This document shows positions 12,001 to 22,800 of a DNA stretch of 64,000 bases, piece after piece. Made by a program: the position numbers and the translations under genes. Numbering within the stretch: the stretch's first letter is position 1; every line of letters begins with the position of its first letter. Source of the DNA: Owenia fusiformis (lineage: Eukaryota > Annelida > Polychaeta > Sabellida > Oweniidae); NCBI GenBank assembly GCA_903813345.2, contig CAIIXF020000006.1, forward strand, positions 9,350,989-9,414,988. The letters are read 5' to 3'. The notes beneath the pieces were generated by a model. It searched no databases. It saw nothing but the letters and a program-made list of their open reading frames with translations, and was not told the DNA's origin.

Positions 12001-15000
12001 AGCACAGAAATACAGTGATCTCCTCAGCATTATAGCAAGTAGACACTGCACCTACTTGAGAATTGAAACAGAAAAGCAACTATTCAACTTACTTGAAAAT
12101 CTATTTATAGCCATTGACATTATAAAAATCATGGCAATGTTGGCATGTGTACTCACTCAAGTTTTTTGACCAATCTTGGTCATAATTGTGAAAATGAGAA
12201 CTTTGCACCTGCTTGAGAAAAAAAAAACTGGGGAGAACACTGAAATAGATTTATTGTTAACCACTTACTCTGAATGCCTCTTCAAAGTAGTTGTTTTCCT
12301 CTAAGAACATTCCATAGTTGATTATGATCTGAGGCGTAGCTATCCGTAGATCTAAGATTCTGTCATATACTGCTTTACAGGACTTGAAAATACAATAATT
12401 ATCCAAGATTAGATTCGTTTTTTGTTTGTTTAATATAGTATGTCAAATAAATAATTATTCAAATTTGGAAAAGATGGGAAATATACATGTAGTGTTGTCA
12501 AGTATTTTTCCCCATACTCACCACAGCTCTGACTCTCCCAGTGCTTATAAATGCTTGTGGCAATTAGCATATGAATATGCTTCTTTGACAAGTACTTGCA
12601 TTATGTAATTGTATAATTGGGACAATTAACAGCAACTAATCCTCTCAACAGAGCAAAGAGCAAATTGTAGTCACTCATAGTTATACTTTAAAAACCATTA
12701 AAATATTGAATTTTAATCCAGTTATTCAGCACTTGGTGGGTCACACATTTTTTTATTATCCAATGGCATTAGAGGATTTCATTCATACCTTATAAGAACC
12801 AAAACTTTCTTCAAGGTCAGCATACATGGACCACAGTTTAAGTGACTTGTATACTCGACTCTGGACTGTTTCTGCCTAAAAATACAATAAATAGTGTTCA
12901 ATTCTCTTCATTTATTGAAACAATGTTCAATGAATGTATCTGTTACTATTTAAACTATATTAAACAAGGCATTTACAATTTACATGACAAAATGTCACCA
13001 CCTGGTTGTAAATATTATTAGAGATTGCAAACTTAACGTCTTCCAATTTGTAATTTGTTTGCAAAGTAACAGATACACTATAACTCAAAATATGATGAAT
13101 CTAATATGTTATATGTGTTCACAGTCAAAATTCCATGTGAATCTGAAAATATATCTGAAAATTATTGCTAATCATTATATATGCCCAACAATGATGCTGA
13201 ATGCTTATATCATATGATGGAAGTCAAAGCGATATAAAACCACTTCTTGGTTGTGACATAAAATAAAATAAAAATTGTTTTACTTCATCGTGGTATGCCA
13301 CTTTTCTGGGAGGAGGTGCTGTTGCTTTCTGCATCAATTTCAATGCATCTTCGTAATTTCTAAAATGAAAGAAGCAAATGCAACACTGGAGATCATTTAA
13401 TTAACTTATACATAAAAATGCAAGATGTTTCGGACTCAAATTATACCATAATATATATATTTGTGATTGATGACTTTATTTAGGCCAAATTGTAAAGGAA
13501 AACAAGAATCACGGTGGCAAATATTTTATACATGTCATGATATAGGGAGAAAATCAATAAACTCAAGGCCTGTGTTACAATTGCTAACTGTATATTGAAT
13601 GCTCTTACTATGCTAGAATATTTTCTCTCCCTATATCTTGACACTGTTGAAATATTTACATGAAATTCAAAACAGTTGCCTCTAAAATTGCCAAACATGC
13701 CCAACAACAATATAGCACTTTTCGATTTGATAAAAAAAGAAAATTGATAAATCCAATCTTTCAAATCCAATCTATATATTCCTCCTTTAGTGCAATCAAA
13801 ATGTGATACAGTACTTCTGATTCTTTTTTACATTCCTGCCTTTATTTATTCATCCTCCAAACACAGGCCTCTAGAACTCGTACCTCATTAGAAGGAAGGA
13901 ACTTAGTGGATGATGTCTGGAACCCTACGTTCGGAAGATGTTATTCATTGTATTATGGAGTTCGATATAACTTTCATAACTTACTCATGTCTAATTTCCA
14001 TCTCTGACCATTCACACCACACAGATGCTAAATCATCAACTTTTTTATATGGTACATTGGTGGCCTTGTCAAATATAATCCTTGCCTAAAGGAAAATAAA
14101 ACAATATATATATTCATAGAATAACAAAGTTACCTGTAATAATTATCCAAAACATATAAATGACAGTTAAAAATACAATGTATCTATGAAAACCTATTCC
14201 AAGCAGCGGTGTAAAAGGGTAGGGAGTGCTATCAAATTTTGGTCCTGCTCTCTATTGATTTATATGGTAACCTTATTATTTATACACAGTCAGGGCCAGT
14301 AAGGTCCGTAAGGAAAAGGGACCATAATCCCCAGGGGACCCTAATTTCTTTTACAGCGGAATAAATTACAAAATTGGTAGATTGCTATTTTCCTCAGTTT
14401 TTTTGCAGTTTTAACAAAAGTATCTATTTATGTAAAAATTGAAAATTCTTTTAAAATAAATACATTATAAGAAAAACTCATTTCTTAATGTTAAATTGTA
14501 AATTTTTAATCCCACCTCCCCCCCCCCCCACACAACAGATTTGTTAATCTTAGAGGTTAGGTTAAAAGATACGATGGGTGGGAGCATGCAAATCATTTTA
14601 GCTCAATCTCTGAATAAAATATGAAAAAATCTTCAAGAATATTCCTAAAGTATTTGTATCACTCACATCATCAAGCTGACCTGCCTCCTCATAGAATTTA
14701 GCAAATGCAACCCAAATGGTATGTAGTTTTCCTGATGCTAACTTTGGGTCTACTGTTTGGACTGCCTCTGTGTAGGTGTTGATAATCTAAAAGAATAATT
14801 GTTAAGACAGTAAGGAATTGCTTGTTTTGTTGGTGACACCCAATCTAGGCCAGGTGCAGATACAGTCATTTAAAGAAATATAATAAATCCTCAACTTGGT
14901 GCGAATGAATTCTTCAACTGGGGCAAATGAATAAAAAAACAACTGAGTGTAAGTAATTACACAATTGGGTGCAAATGAATCTATGACTGGGTGGAAATGA

Positions 15001-18000
15001 ATTTACAATTGGGTGAAAATAAATACATAATTGGGTGCAAATGAATCTATAACTGGGTGCAAATGAATTTACAATTGGGTGCAAATAAATACATAATTGG
15101 GTGCAAATGAATTTACAACTGGGTGCAAATGAATTAACAACTGGGTGCAAATTAATAACATCTGGGTGTAGGTTTATTCTCAATTGGGTGAAGCAATGCT
15201 GAAAGGCTCATTGCATCATTCTCCATGACAACAAAAACTGCACTCACCTCTCTGGGATTTCCCTCATATAGAGTGACGCGTTTATGCCACTCACTGACAT
15301 TGTGCGGGTTCTGTCTCAAGAGCACACTGTTCAATAATAATGGCCGTCTGTCTAGCGTATCCTCCAGTCTCGCCATACGTAGCTCAAGTTCAAGGTCATC
15401 TGAAGATCACAGAACATCAGTGATTAATAGATGAAGATCATTCATGAATGAGTAAATAAATAACAGAAAGTGTTACACTGTGTTACAAGTGTTACACTAA
15501 GAGAGGCCACCCATGAGAGGCACACCCCAGCAACTACAAGATGCTTGGACTGCAACAAGGTCCGGTTATGTGTCACATGTCATAAGAATCATGACTCATT
15601 TCTTCAGGGTCATAAGATACTTGACCTTACATAGAAAAAAAATTTGTAAAAAAGCTTTCCATCAAAACTGAGAAAGTTGTTTCAAAATTAGTTTCATATT
15701 TTTGTGTGAACATTTTTTGTCTCCTTGTACCATAAACAAACATAATATTTCATTTCATTTATTTATTTAACATGATATAAACAGTGTATGTGGAATAGAT
15801 ATGTACAACTGATCTTGCATGGAACCATAACCATGTATTTAAATTGCTTTGAAATATTTTGATCCCAAAAATTGAGTGATAAATTGACTTATCGAAAGAT
15901 GACACTTGATGATTGTGTTTTCCAGTGCCTAAAATAAAATATGTATATGAAGTAAGAAATGAATATACTTTAGAATGAAATAAATATCAAAACAAAGTGT
16001 ATATTATAAATCAATACCTTCTTCAGTAGGTCCTAATTCAGCTGAGGTTTCCATCTTTGCACTGAACATACTCTCTTCAAACTGCGCGTAGGCATCAAAT
16101 ACTTGGGAGAAGTCACGCACAGTGATCACTGATTGTATAGCTTCCTCATAGACATCTCTGGCCTGAAATATAATAAAGGGGCTATTCGTTTAATATTTCT
16201 CTTGTACTTTTGAGAGTATGCATATATCCATGTACATGTTACATGAGATTTTTCCAATTAATTTCAAAATACTGAAAAACATGTAGTTTTTTTAACTGAT
16301 CAGATACATAATTGATTTTTTACCATCCAGCTAAATATTCATTTTGTCATAACTTCTAGAAATCAAAGTTAAGATTCTGCTGAATATACATGTGCTGTAC
16401 ATATGATCCAAAACTGTCACCAATAAAATATTTTGCGCAAAATTGTTTTGCAACACAACATTAAAATAACAATAAAAAAATTGAATGGTATGTCATTTCA
16501 GAGGATAATGATACATGAAAATGATATAAATCCTAACAAACCTTTTCAAAGTGTCCGCCCCTGATGTAGTAGTCAGCTAGTGAGTTCCACAGTAACCCCA
16601 CCTGGTCTGTGTATTTCTTGATTCCCTGTCTGATGATTGGTTCAACCTTCAATGACTTCACTTTATCTGGGTTCTTTGATATCAAATCACATAGTTCATT
16701 CCAGAGCTGCAACATTTAGTATTGATAGATCAGGATAATTTTGGTATATTTCTTAAAAGGGTTAATTTTTTTTAACAACAGACTTTACACTCAGTCTTTC
16801 TTTGCATTGATTTGGTTCCTCTTGTAAAAAAAAATTCAGAAAGACAGAAACCTTAGCTTGGCCAATTTGGGAAAACTAATGCCTAGGTCATACTTGCTCC
16901 AATTCATCGGCCGGCGTCTGCCCGATTGCAGTATTTTGTTCAAAACTTGCTTCAAATTGATCCAAACCCTTTTTTAAACCATGTACAAGTTCTCAGGAAT
17001 TCACATCTGAAATTTGAGATTTGACCTTCAATTTTGAACAAAATGCCTCAATCAGTCACGACAGGCAGCGATGAATCAGAGTAAATGTGACTTAGGCATT
17101 AAATTAGTGTTTGTAATCACATTTTGATCTAATCACATTGACATTTATATGTCTGCTAATGAGCAATCAAAAGTTAGTAAAAATGCTACCTGGTGTTTAG
17201 ATTTTCCAGCTTTTGATACAAAATCTTCTTGGTTGATTATCCTAGCCAATCTCACTGCAGCTTCATCTAGGCGTCCAATAGACTTGAGGTAATCTATGAA
17301 TGACTCTGCATCATCATGGTTCAACTGCAAAAAAATCAGTTAATCAGTAATACCATATTTTTTCTTGAACCTTTTACATAACTGTTACATACGCTAAACA
17401 CTAACCGCCATCTACAAAAAGTTTGAGACTAACAATTTGTCACCTCTTCTGGTGGTGACAGAATAAAACAAGGCATTAACATGACAAAATGTCACCACCT
17501 AGTTGCTCACAATATTATGAGTTCAAACTTAAGTCAGATTTGAATTTCTGAGAACTTGTAAAGTCAAATTTGAACTTCTGAAAAGATGTAGATGATTTTG
17601 AAAAAAAAATTTGGTCAATTTGAAGCAAGTTGAAAACAGACCTTTTTGACCTTTTTTGACCTTGAGAAGGCCATTAAAGGTCAAATGTCAAATCTGAAGT
17701 CAGATTTGAATTTCTGAGAACATGTAGATGATTTTGAAAAAAAAAATTAGTCAATTTGAAGCAAGTTGAAAAAAGACCTTTTTGACCTTTTTTGACCTTG
17801 AAAAGGTCATTGAAGGTCAAATGTCAAATCTAAAGTCAAATCTAAAGTCATATTTGAATTTCTGAGAACATGTAGATGATTTTGAAAAAAAATTTAGTCA
17901 ATTTGAAGCAAGATGAAAAAATACCTTTTTGACCTTTTTTGACATTGAGAAGGTCATTGAAGGTCAAATGTCAAATCTAAAGTCAGATTTGAATTTCTGA

Positions 18001-21000
18001 GAACATGTAGATGATTTTGAAAAAAAATTTAGTCAATTTGAAGCAAATTGAAAAGAGACCTTTTTGACCTTTTTTGACTTTGAGAAGGTCATTGAAGGTC
18101 AAATGTCAAATCTTAAGTCAAATCTAAAGTCAGATTTGAATTTCTGAGAACACGTAGATGATTTTGAACTTTTTTTTAGTCAATTTGAAGCAAGTTGAAA
18201 ACAGACCTTTTTGACCTTTTTTGACCTTGAGAAGGTCATTAAAGGTCAAATGTCAAATCTAAAGTCAGATTTGAATTACTGAGAACATGTAGATGATTTT
18301 GAAAAAAAAAATTAGTCAATTTGAAGCAAGTTGAAAAAAGACCTTTTTGACCTTTTTTGACTTTGAGAAGGTCATTGAAGGTCAAATGTCAAATCTAAAG
18401 TCAGATTTGAATTTCTGAGAACATGTAGATGATTTTGAAAAAAAAATTTAGTCAATTTGAATCAAGTTGAAAAAAGACCTTTTTGACCTTTTTTGACTTT
18501 GAGAAGGTCATTGAAGGTCAAATGTCAAATCTTAAGTCAAATCTAAAGTCAGATTTGAATTTCTGAGAACACGTAGATGATTTTGAAAATTTTTTTTAGT
18601 CAATTTGAAGCAAGTTGAAAACAGACCTTTTTGACCTTTTTTGACCTTGAGAAGGTCATTGAAGGTCAAATGTCAAATCTTAAGTTAAATCTTAAGTCAG
18701 ATTTGAATTTCTGAGAACACGTAGATGATTTTGAAAAAAAAATTTAGTCAATTTGAAGCAAGTTGAAAACAGACCTTTTTGACCTTTTTTGACCTTGAGA
18801 AGGTCATTGAAGGTCAAATGTCAAATCTAAAGTCAGATTTGAAGGTCAAATGTCAAATCTAAAGTCAGATTTGAATTTCTGAGAACATGTAGATGATTTT
18901 GAAAAAAAATTTAGTCAATGTGAAGCAAGTTGAAAAAAGACCTTTTTGACCTTGAGAAGGTCATTGAAGGTCAAATGTCAAATCTAAAGTCAGATTTGAA
19001 CTTCTGAGAACATGTAGATGATTTAGAAAAAAATTGAAGTCAGTCTAAACAGTATTTGTTAAGTTATAGGAAGTTGTAAGAAATTGTTACAGACGCCAAC
19101 CGCCAGACGCCGGACGCCAACCACCAACCGCCGGACGCCGTCGCAAAAAAACGGAGACCATAACAATATGTCACCACTTTTGGTGGTGACATAAAAACAC
19201 CGATAAAAAGATTCCAACTAAAATGCAAGCATAATTTGCTTATTATTTTCAGTGTGTCCTCTCCAGGATAATTTTCTCTGTTGGGTGCAAAATTCTATTT
19301 TTAACGATTTTGACCATATAAAGTCAAAATATGTCTATTGTTAGCGATTCACTTTCTCATTTTCTAAGGTATGAATGAGTTTCCAGGTCAATGCAAGTAT
19401 ATTTTCAAAATATTAATTGTGGGCAATGCTCAGTTTTTTACATCAATTCTGGGATGATTACTGACCTTCATGTATCTCCTGAAGACTCGAACTGCAGTTT
19501 CATGTAGTGGATACAGCTTGATAAACTTCAGGTATAAAGGCCATATTCTGTAATGTTGCGAGATGGGCAAACCACGTAATGCCCGGTCAAATGTCCGACG
19601 AGTACGGACTATTTTTCCTTGGTCCATCAGAAAGTGGCAGTAATCTAACCAGATTCTAGGCATCTAAAAATTTTTTTACAATTCATCTAATTTACAAGAG
19701 CAAAAATTAATTTGTATACAGAACAAACTTTGGCATTGTAATTAAATGACTATAGGTTCAGGTTTATATAATACCTATTATCAAATACAAATGTTCAATT
19801 TCATGATTGCGTGTTATCACTTTTATTTTTCTGCATGTTGAGACAGGGATGAAGGAACAAGGAACTATTATCAATCATTCTTAGAGCTGGTCTCCTGCTC
19901 AATAGCCATTTACATGCCCACAATTTTACCACAATTAATGATCCCAATTGTCCATGTGGTGCAGCTCAACAAACTACTTCTCATTTTCTAATCAAATGTC
20001 CACTGCTCATAAATGAAAGGGAATTGCTTCTTGCAGGACTCAACGAACTGGAATGTTTGCCCGATTTCAGAAATTTAACAATCTCTAAGAAATCAGATAC
20101 ACTTTTGTATGGGGATTCCAACCTTAGTGATGTGATGAATGGCAAAATTATTGAAATCGTGGCTCACTATATCTCAGCAGCAATCTCAGTATTAAATAGC
20201 CAGTGAAACATTCTAAAATCCTTTGGGAACCTTATGGGCGGGATGGGGAGCAAGCATACATACAGACTGAACTTGTATTGTATTTGTATTGTGTAAATTC
20301 CTGTGTTATATTTTAATATTTACTATGCCGCTAATGTTATTAAGTTAACAAAGGCATACTTTTGTAATTATATCAATACCTAGGAATTATAAATAAATTG
20401 AAATTGAAAAAAAAAAAAAAATCATTCTTGTCTATTCAAATCATTATATTATTGTATTAGTAAAAAATATACTGACTTCATAACACATAAAATAAGTCTT
20501 GCATACCTTATGCATAAAGACAAGAGAGCGTTCAAATGCGTTGTTGACATCTTCAAATCCAGGATCTGTAATACAACGGCCCTTCACTTGTTTACGTCTC
20601 AATTTCAGATAATTATACCATAACTTGTAGCTAAAATAAATAAAATAAATACATGTACGGTGAAACTTGTTTCTAGTGAACACCACAGGGCAATGACTCA
20701 GATTGAGTGCAAGTTATTTTTATGTTGCAAGGTCAAGGTTTTAGAAAGGTGCTCATACGTTCCATGTCTTGTGAAAGTATCGTATTTGTATATTACTTGT
20801 CAAAAATGCTCATGTCACTGGTGCAAATCAGGGAAAGAATGTGCGTTCAAAATGTTCCATTCTTAAGAAAGGAGTTGAAATGGAAAAGGATAGAAGAAAC
20901 AGTATTTTATTTAGTAACATCATATCTTACCTTCCAGGTAGTTCTTTCAGGGCTCGTTCATATACCAAATTGACCGCATGTCTTGGTGAGTCTTTTTTGT

Positions 21001-22711
21001 GATCAACATAACGCAGCCAGCACTTCACAGAGAATGGGTTCCGCAAAATCTCCTCTTCATATGCAAGATCATCCTCTTCCTGAAATCAAAAAAAGACAAA
21101 AATGTTGTTTTAGACATAACTCCTCAACAATGAGACATTGTGCAAAAAATAATCTTGCACCAATTTCTATTACGTCAATTATCAATCAATATTGGAAAGC
21201 AATAATAACTGGTGTATGTATTGATACAATGGACTAGATCTTAACTACAGTGTGGGCCATATATAATTTGTCATGGATTTGCTGAAGTGAGGATTTCCCA
21301 TGTTAAAAAAATTGAGTTTTTAAGAGACCAGCCAATTATCAGTGAATGAGATTATACAAAATTTAAAATATACAAATTTTAGGGGATATGTATCGAAACA
21401 TTATTGGAGACAATGGGTTTTCAAAATACCATGGTTTGGAAATGGGGATAGAAAATTGATTACTTCTTAATTTATACCCCATACTGTAGACTATTTATGT
21501 CAACAATAGACAAACCCTTCTATTGAAAGCCCATGACAAAACAAGCAATTATTTGCTGGGACAACAGATCTTTGCGAAAAAGATGGTCAATAATAGGTAC
21601 GCTGACAGAATTTCAAATTAGCATTGTTCAACTTATTAATACACTGGTGACAGAAAAGAAGTTAACTTTTTGTCAATACTCCTAGACATCAGTGACTTGA
21701 TATTCCATAATCGTTTAACATGGGTTGTCATTGAAAAATTTGTCCAGCTTGATGGAGCTTATTTTTCATAAAAACACTAAGAAAACTTCACAAATTATTT
21801 TTAACTATGAAAGTATTAATGAGATCTAGATATATTGGGTCTTTTTAATTTTTTTATAAAAATAATATTAAATTTTTTTTGATGGAGCAGTTTCAAATGT
21901 GAAATACAAAACTGCTCCATCAAGCTGGACAAAAAAATTAAACATTTTTTCTTTTAAAAAATTATAAAGACCCAATACATCTAGATCTCATACCTTCAGG
22001 GTTATGCTGAACACATATATAAATATTATCATGTCACTATATCGTACCATTTAAAAGTTAAAAAAGAAATTGTACATTTTAGATTATGATATTCTGGTGC
22101 CATTCTCAATAACTTTTACCCCTAGCATTATTGGACTTCAAACAGAAGTGAAGGTTATCCACAAATGTGAAAACAAAACTGCTCCAAAACATCCATGGAA
22201 TGAAAGAAGTCTTGAAAGCCCATGGAAAAGCAGATGGCGGAAGCATGAAGATTTAACAGGCAAAATTATCGATATCTTAGCGATTATTTTGCCTATAACA
22301 GCAAAACTTTTGCTACATTTGTGCATTCTGTCCTTGAGATAAGAGTCTTCGGCGTGTATAGACGAATGTGTTTCAGAAGGAACAATTCTGAATACCTTGA
22401 TTCAAATGTTATTGCATATAATTATCCAAATTTTGGACACCTCAAATTTTTCGTGCTAAATTCACTTGCGTTCACGAACTCTGGGGGAACAATCCCGGGT
22501 ACAATGAAGTTTTCACCATTCTGAGCACTAATCTGAGAAGTCAATTTAGAAAGTTTTCAAGTGATTTTATCATTTTTCCACAAGTAAAAAAAATCCGAAA
22601 ATAAGAATAAACAATTTCGACGAGAGAATAAGTCGAAAATTAAATAAGTAGAATGTCTTAGGTGCGTATACTCACAAATATGATCTGGGTGGTATTCTGT
22701 GACACTGGCAT
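3036..22711 (-). CDS. XAB2: XAB2 / SYF1 pre-mRNA-splicing factor, complete, 23 coding exons
   Basis: Coding exons, 5' to 3' on the minus strand: 22711-22676, 21079-20931, 20630-20507, 19663-19466, 17324-17190, 16706-16542, 16162-16018, 15399-15248, 14786-14667, 14085-13985, 13359-13284, 12875-12789, 12382-12269, 11168-11082, 10679-10604, 5690-5581, 5261-5158, 4887-4788, 4529-4413, 4223-4169, 3824-3713, 3512-3406, 3106-3036. The total is 2541 nt, 846 residues plus stop, close to the ~855 of human XAB2. The protein is a string of HAT/TPR-like helical repeats with family signatures [65 protein letters not shown] and a C-terminus ending [19 protein letters not shown]2 is a nuclear scaffold of the Prp19-associated spliceosomal complex, also bound to XPA and stalled Pol II in transcription-coupled repair. 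Start: [12 protein letters not shown] leads into [14 protein letters not shown], with an in-frame stop upstream and no earlier in-frame ATG between. Donor after exon 4 is GTCAGT, otherwise ordinary. Confidence 0.97.
5691..6410. other. XAB2 intron 15, exon-16 side; no gene
   Basis: AT-rich intron sequence. A fragment with GGTGGTGACATA (about 5847-5858) resembles the ends of the GTCACCAC repeat family seen at 12.97 and 17.44 kb. Nothing coding was recognised. Confidence 0.5.
6411..6567. mobile_element. small imperfect foldback element
   Basis: Left arm with AATAAAGACC then GATTTCATGATTTA, and right arm with AAATCATAAAACC then GGTCTTTGTTA, are imperfect inverted copies. A second inner pair (ATGACCGAAATTTTTATTCTG, abridged to its ends ATGACC and ATTCTG, against CAGAATAAAATTTGAGGTCA) lies inside. 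About 157 bp, non-coding, MITE-like; no clear target duplication was found. Confidence 0.5.
7020..7267 (+). promoter_or_regulatory. probable promoter and 5' leader of the nested TLR gene
   Basis: About 250 bp upstream of the TLR start. A good 3' splice acceptor (TTTATTTATCAG) ends at 7220, so the leader may be spliced from an upstream non-coding exon, or 7221-7267 may simply follow an intron-like tract. No TATA box stands out. An in-frame GTG at 7253 is not a plausible animal start; ATG at 7268 is used. Confidence 0.3.
7268..10291 (+). CDS. Toll-like receptor, two exons, nested in XAB2 intron 15
   Basis: Exon 1 is 7268-9286 (673 codons) and exon 2 is 10076-10291 (71 codons plus stop). The GAG|GTGAGT donor and TCATCAG|ATG acceptor join in phase 0, giving 744 residues. 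In order: signal peptide [20 protein letters not shown]; a Cys-rich N-cap [13 protein letters not shown] (~100-113); leucine-rich repeats such as LDLSSNDI-type [28 protein letters not shown] and [11 protein letters not shown]; a single membrane-proximal Cys cap [12 protein letters not shown] (~495-545); one transmembrane helix (~547-572); and a cytoplasmic TIR domain (~602-740) with box 1 DDAFVSYHS, box 2 DDRIMPGG and box 3 FW. One Cys cluster next to the membrane marks the single-cysteine-cluster (vertebrate-like) type. TLRs are surface or endosomal innate-immune sensors. Oddities: an intron splits the TIR domain, and the box 1-box 2 stretch is ~9-10 residues shorter than usual. Confidence 0.93.
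9797..9960. mobile_element. foldback (MITE-like) element in the TLR intron
   Basis: Arms 9797-9854 and 9902-9960 are inverted copies with few mismatches. The left arm runs TATAGACCTC ... TGTCAAATACACCCC ... CTAGGCACAAA and the right arm is its complement, ending GGTCTATA. The loop is about 47 bp. A further short hairpin with ATACCCC/GGGGTAT stems lies at 9664-9694. Together they fill the middle of the 789-bp TLR intron. Confidence 0.8.
11407..11846 (+). mobile_element. 440-bp non-autonomous transposon, copy 1
   Basis: The sequence is repeated at 39002-39433 in the same orientation with ~85-90% identity by eye. The ends are inverted: ATGCGAGTAG near the left and CTACTCGCAT near the right, with weaker matching out to AATA/TATT. 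It has no coding capacity. It lies in XAB2 intron 13. Confidence 0.75.
12013..12242 (-). mobile_element. CAGTG-ended MITE (hAT-like), copy in XAB2 intron 13
   Basis: Starts CAGTGATCTCC and ends GGGGAGAACACTG, with 5-bp AAATA directly repeated on both sides (12008-12012 and 12243-12247). Relative to the copies at 49539 and 61792 it is inverted: CAGCATTA near its left end matches their TAATGCTG, and AATTGTGAAAATGAGAA near its right end matches their TTCTCATTNTCACAATT. Confidence 0.75.
12964..13265. repeat. GTCACCAC-family repeat in XAB2 intron 11/12 region
   Basis: Begins ACAAGGCATT and ATGACAAAATGTCACCACC, the same words as at 17470-17503, and ends near GGTTGTGACATAAAA. It is a related element lacking the satellite found in the 17.4-kb copy. 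Confidence 0.5.
14894..15190. repeat. 22-bp minisatellite in XAB2 intron 8
   Basis: About 13-14 tandem units of the type ACTGGGTGCAAATGAATTT plus ACA. Part of the array has a three-unit (66-bp) higher-order pattern. It ends 57 bp from exon 8. The core words GGGTGCAAATG also occur inside the CAGTG-ended MITEs at 49.5 and 61.8 kb, suggesting the array expanded from such an element. Confidence 0.85.
17438..19193. repeat. satellite-bearing element bounded by GTCACCAC/GTGGTGAC hairpins
   Basis: Left boundary hairpin TGTCACC...GGTGGTGACA (17438-17460); right boundary hairpin TATGTCACCAC...GTGGTGACATA (19167-19193). Between them lie about eleven tandem units, marked by TTCTGAGAAC (TACTGAGAAC in one unit) at 17546, 17712, 17860, 17995, 18142, 18277, 18413, 18561, 18709, 18877 and 19002. 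Most intervals are 135 or 148 bp, differing by a 13-bp duplication of AAATCTAAAGTC-like sequence. The right end before the hairpin has a GC-rich CGCCGGACGCC repeat. Located in XAB2 intron 4. Confidence 0.92.
19883..20420 (+). mobile_element. 5'-truncated LINE, 3' end of the reverse-transcriptase ORF
   Basis: An open frame from 19883 to the stop near 20205 reads [15 protein letters not shown], then a CPCGAA...HFLIKCP zinc-knuckle-like Cys/His pattern, then [16 protein letters not shown], then a short C-terminus. This is the typical carboxyl end of ORF2 in CR1/jockey/RTE-like LINEs after the RT domain. A short 3' UTR and an AAATTGAAATTGAA(n) tail follow. A perfect 9-bp ATCATTCTT lies directly before (19874-19882) and after (20421-20429) the insert. 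It lies antisense in XAB2 intron 3. Confidence 0.85.
20658..20690. repeat. end fragment of a TA-inserting mariner-like MITE
   Basis: TA followed by CGGTGAAACTTGTTTC and AGTGAACACC, matching the left terminus of the complete element at 59287-59455. Only the terminal ~35 bp is recognisable. Confidence 0.4.
21080..21739. other. XAB2 intron 1, exon-2 side; no gene
   Basis: AT-rich intron sequence; short open frames have no recognisable protein character. Confidence 0.5.
21740..21991. repeat. nested inverted repeats in XAB2 intron 1
   Basis: Outer arms begin ATGAGATCTAGATATATTGG at 21819 and end CCAATACATCTAGATCTCAT at 21991. An inner hairpin GATGGAGCAGTTT...AAACTGCTCCATC lies at 21881-21921. 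A third copy, TTGTCCAGCTTGATGGAGC, at 21740 pairs with GCTCCATCAAGCTGGACAA at 21914-21932. Confidence 0.8.
21992..22675. other. XAB2 intron 1, exon-1 side; no gene
   Basis: Two moderately long open frames overlap here on opposite strands (22070-22342 plus, 22138-22326 minus) but neither shows conserved-domain character; treated as chance. Confidence 0.4.
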
Positions 22712-22800
22712 AGTTGTAGGTTGAGTAATTTCAAATATTATCAAATTTTGAAAAAATATTCATTCACACGTTTCCGCCATTTTTGTTTTTACGATCAGTC
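22712..22800 (-). promoter_or_regulatory. XAB2 5' leader / core promoter with short uORF
   Basis: On the minus strand the region upstream of the XAB2 start contains AAAAATGGCGGAAACG, a YY1-type ATGGCGG word often found at housekeeping transcription starts. The same ATG (22780-22778) opens a six-codon upstream ORF ending with TGA at 22762-22760, about 50 bp before the main start. Whether the uORF lies within the mRNA depends on the unmapped transcription start. Confidence 0.4.

Noticed and set aside
14914-15183. Repetitive protein on the minus strand ([10 protein letters not shown]-like repeats)
   Set aside because: It is the translation of the 22-bp minisatellite; the period is not a multiple of 3 and there is no splice or start context.
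20024-20206. Independent 60-codon gene
   Set aside because: It is the tail of the truncated LINE ORF2, in the same frame as the upstream Cys/His motif.
22070-22342. 90-codon frame in XAB2 intron 1
   Set aside because: Open on both strands, no conserved motif, lies within an intron on the antisense strand.
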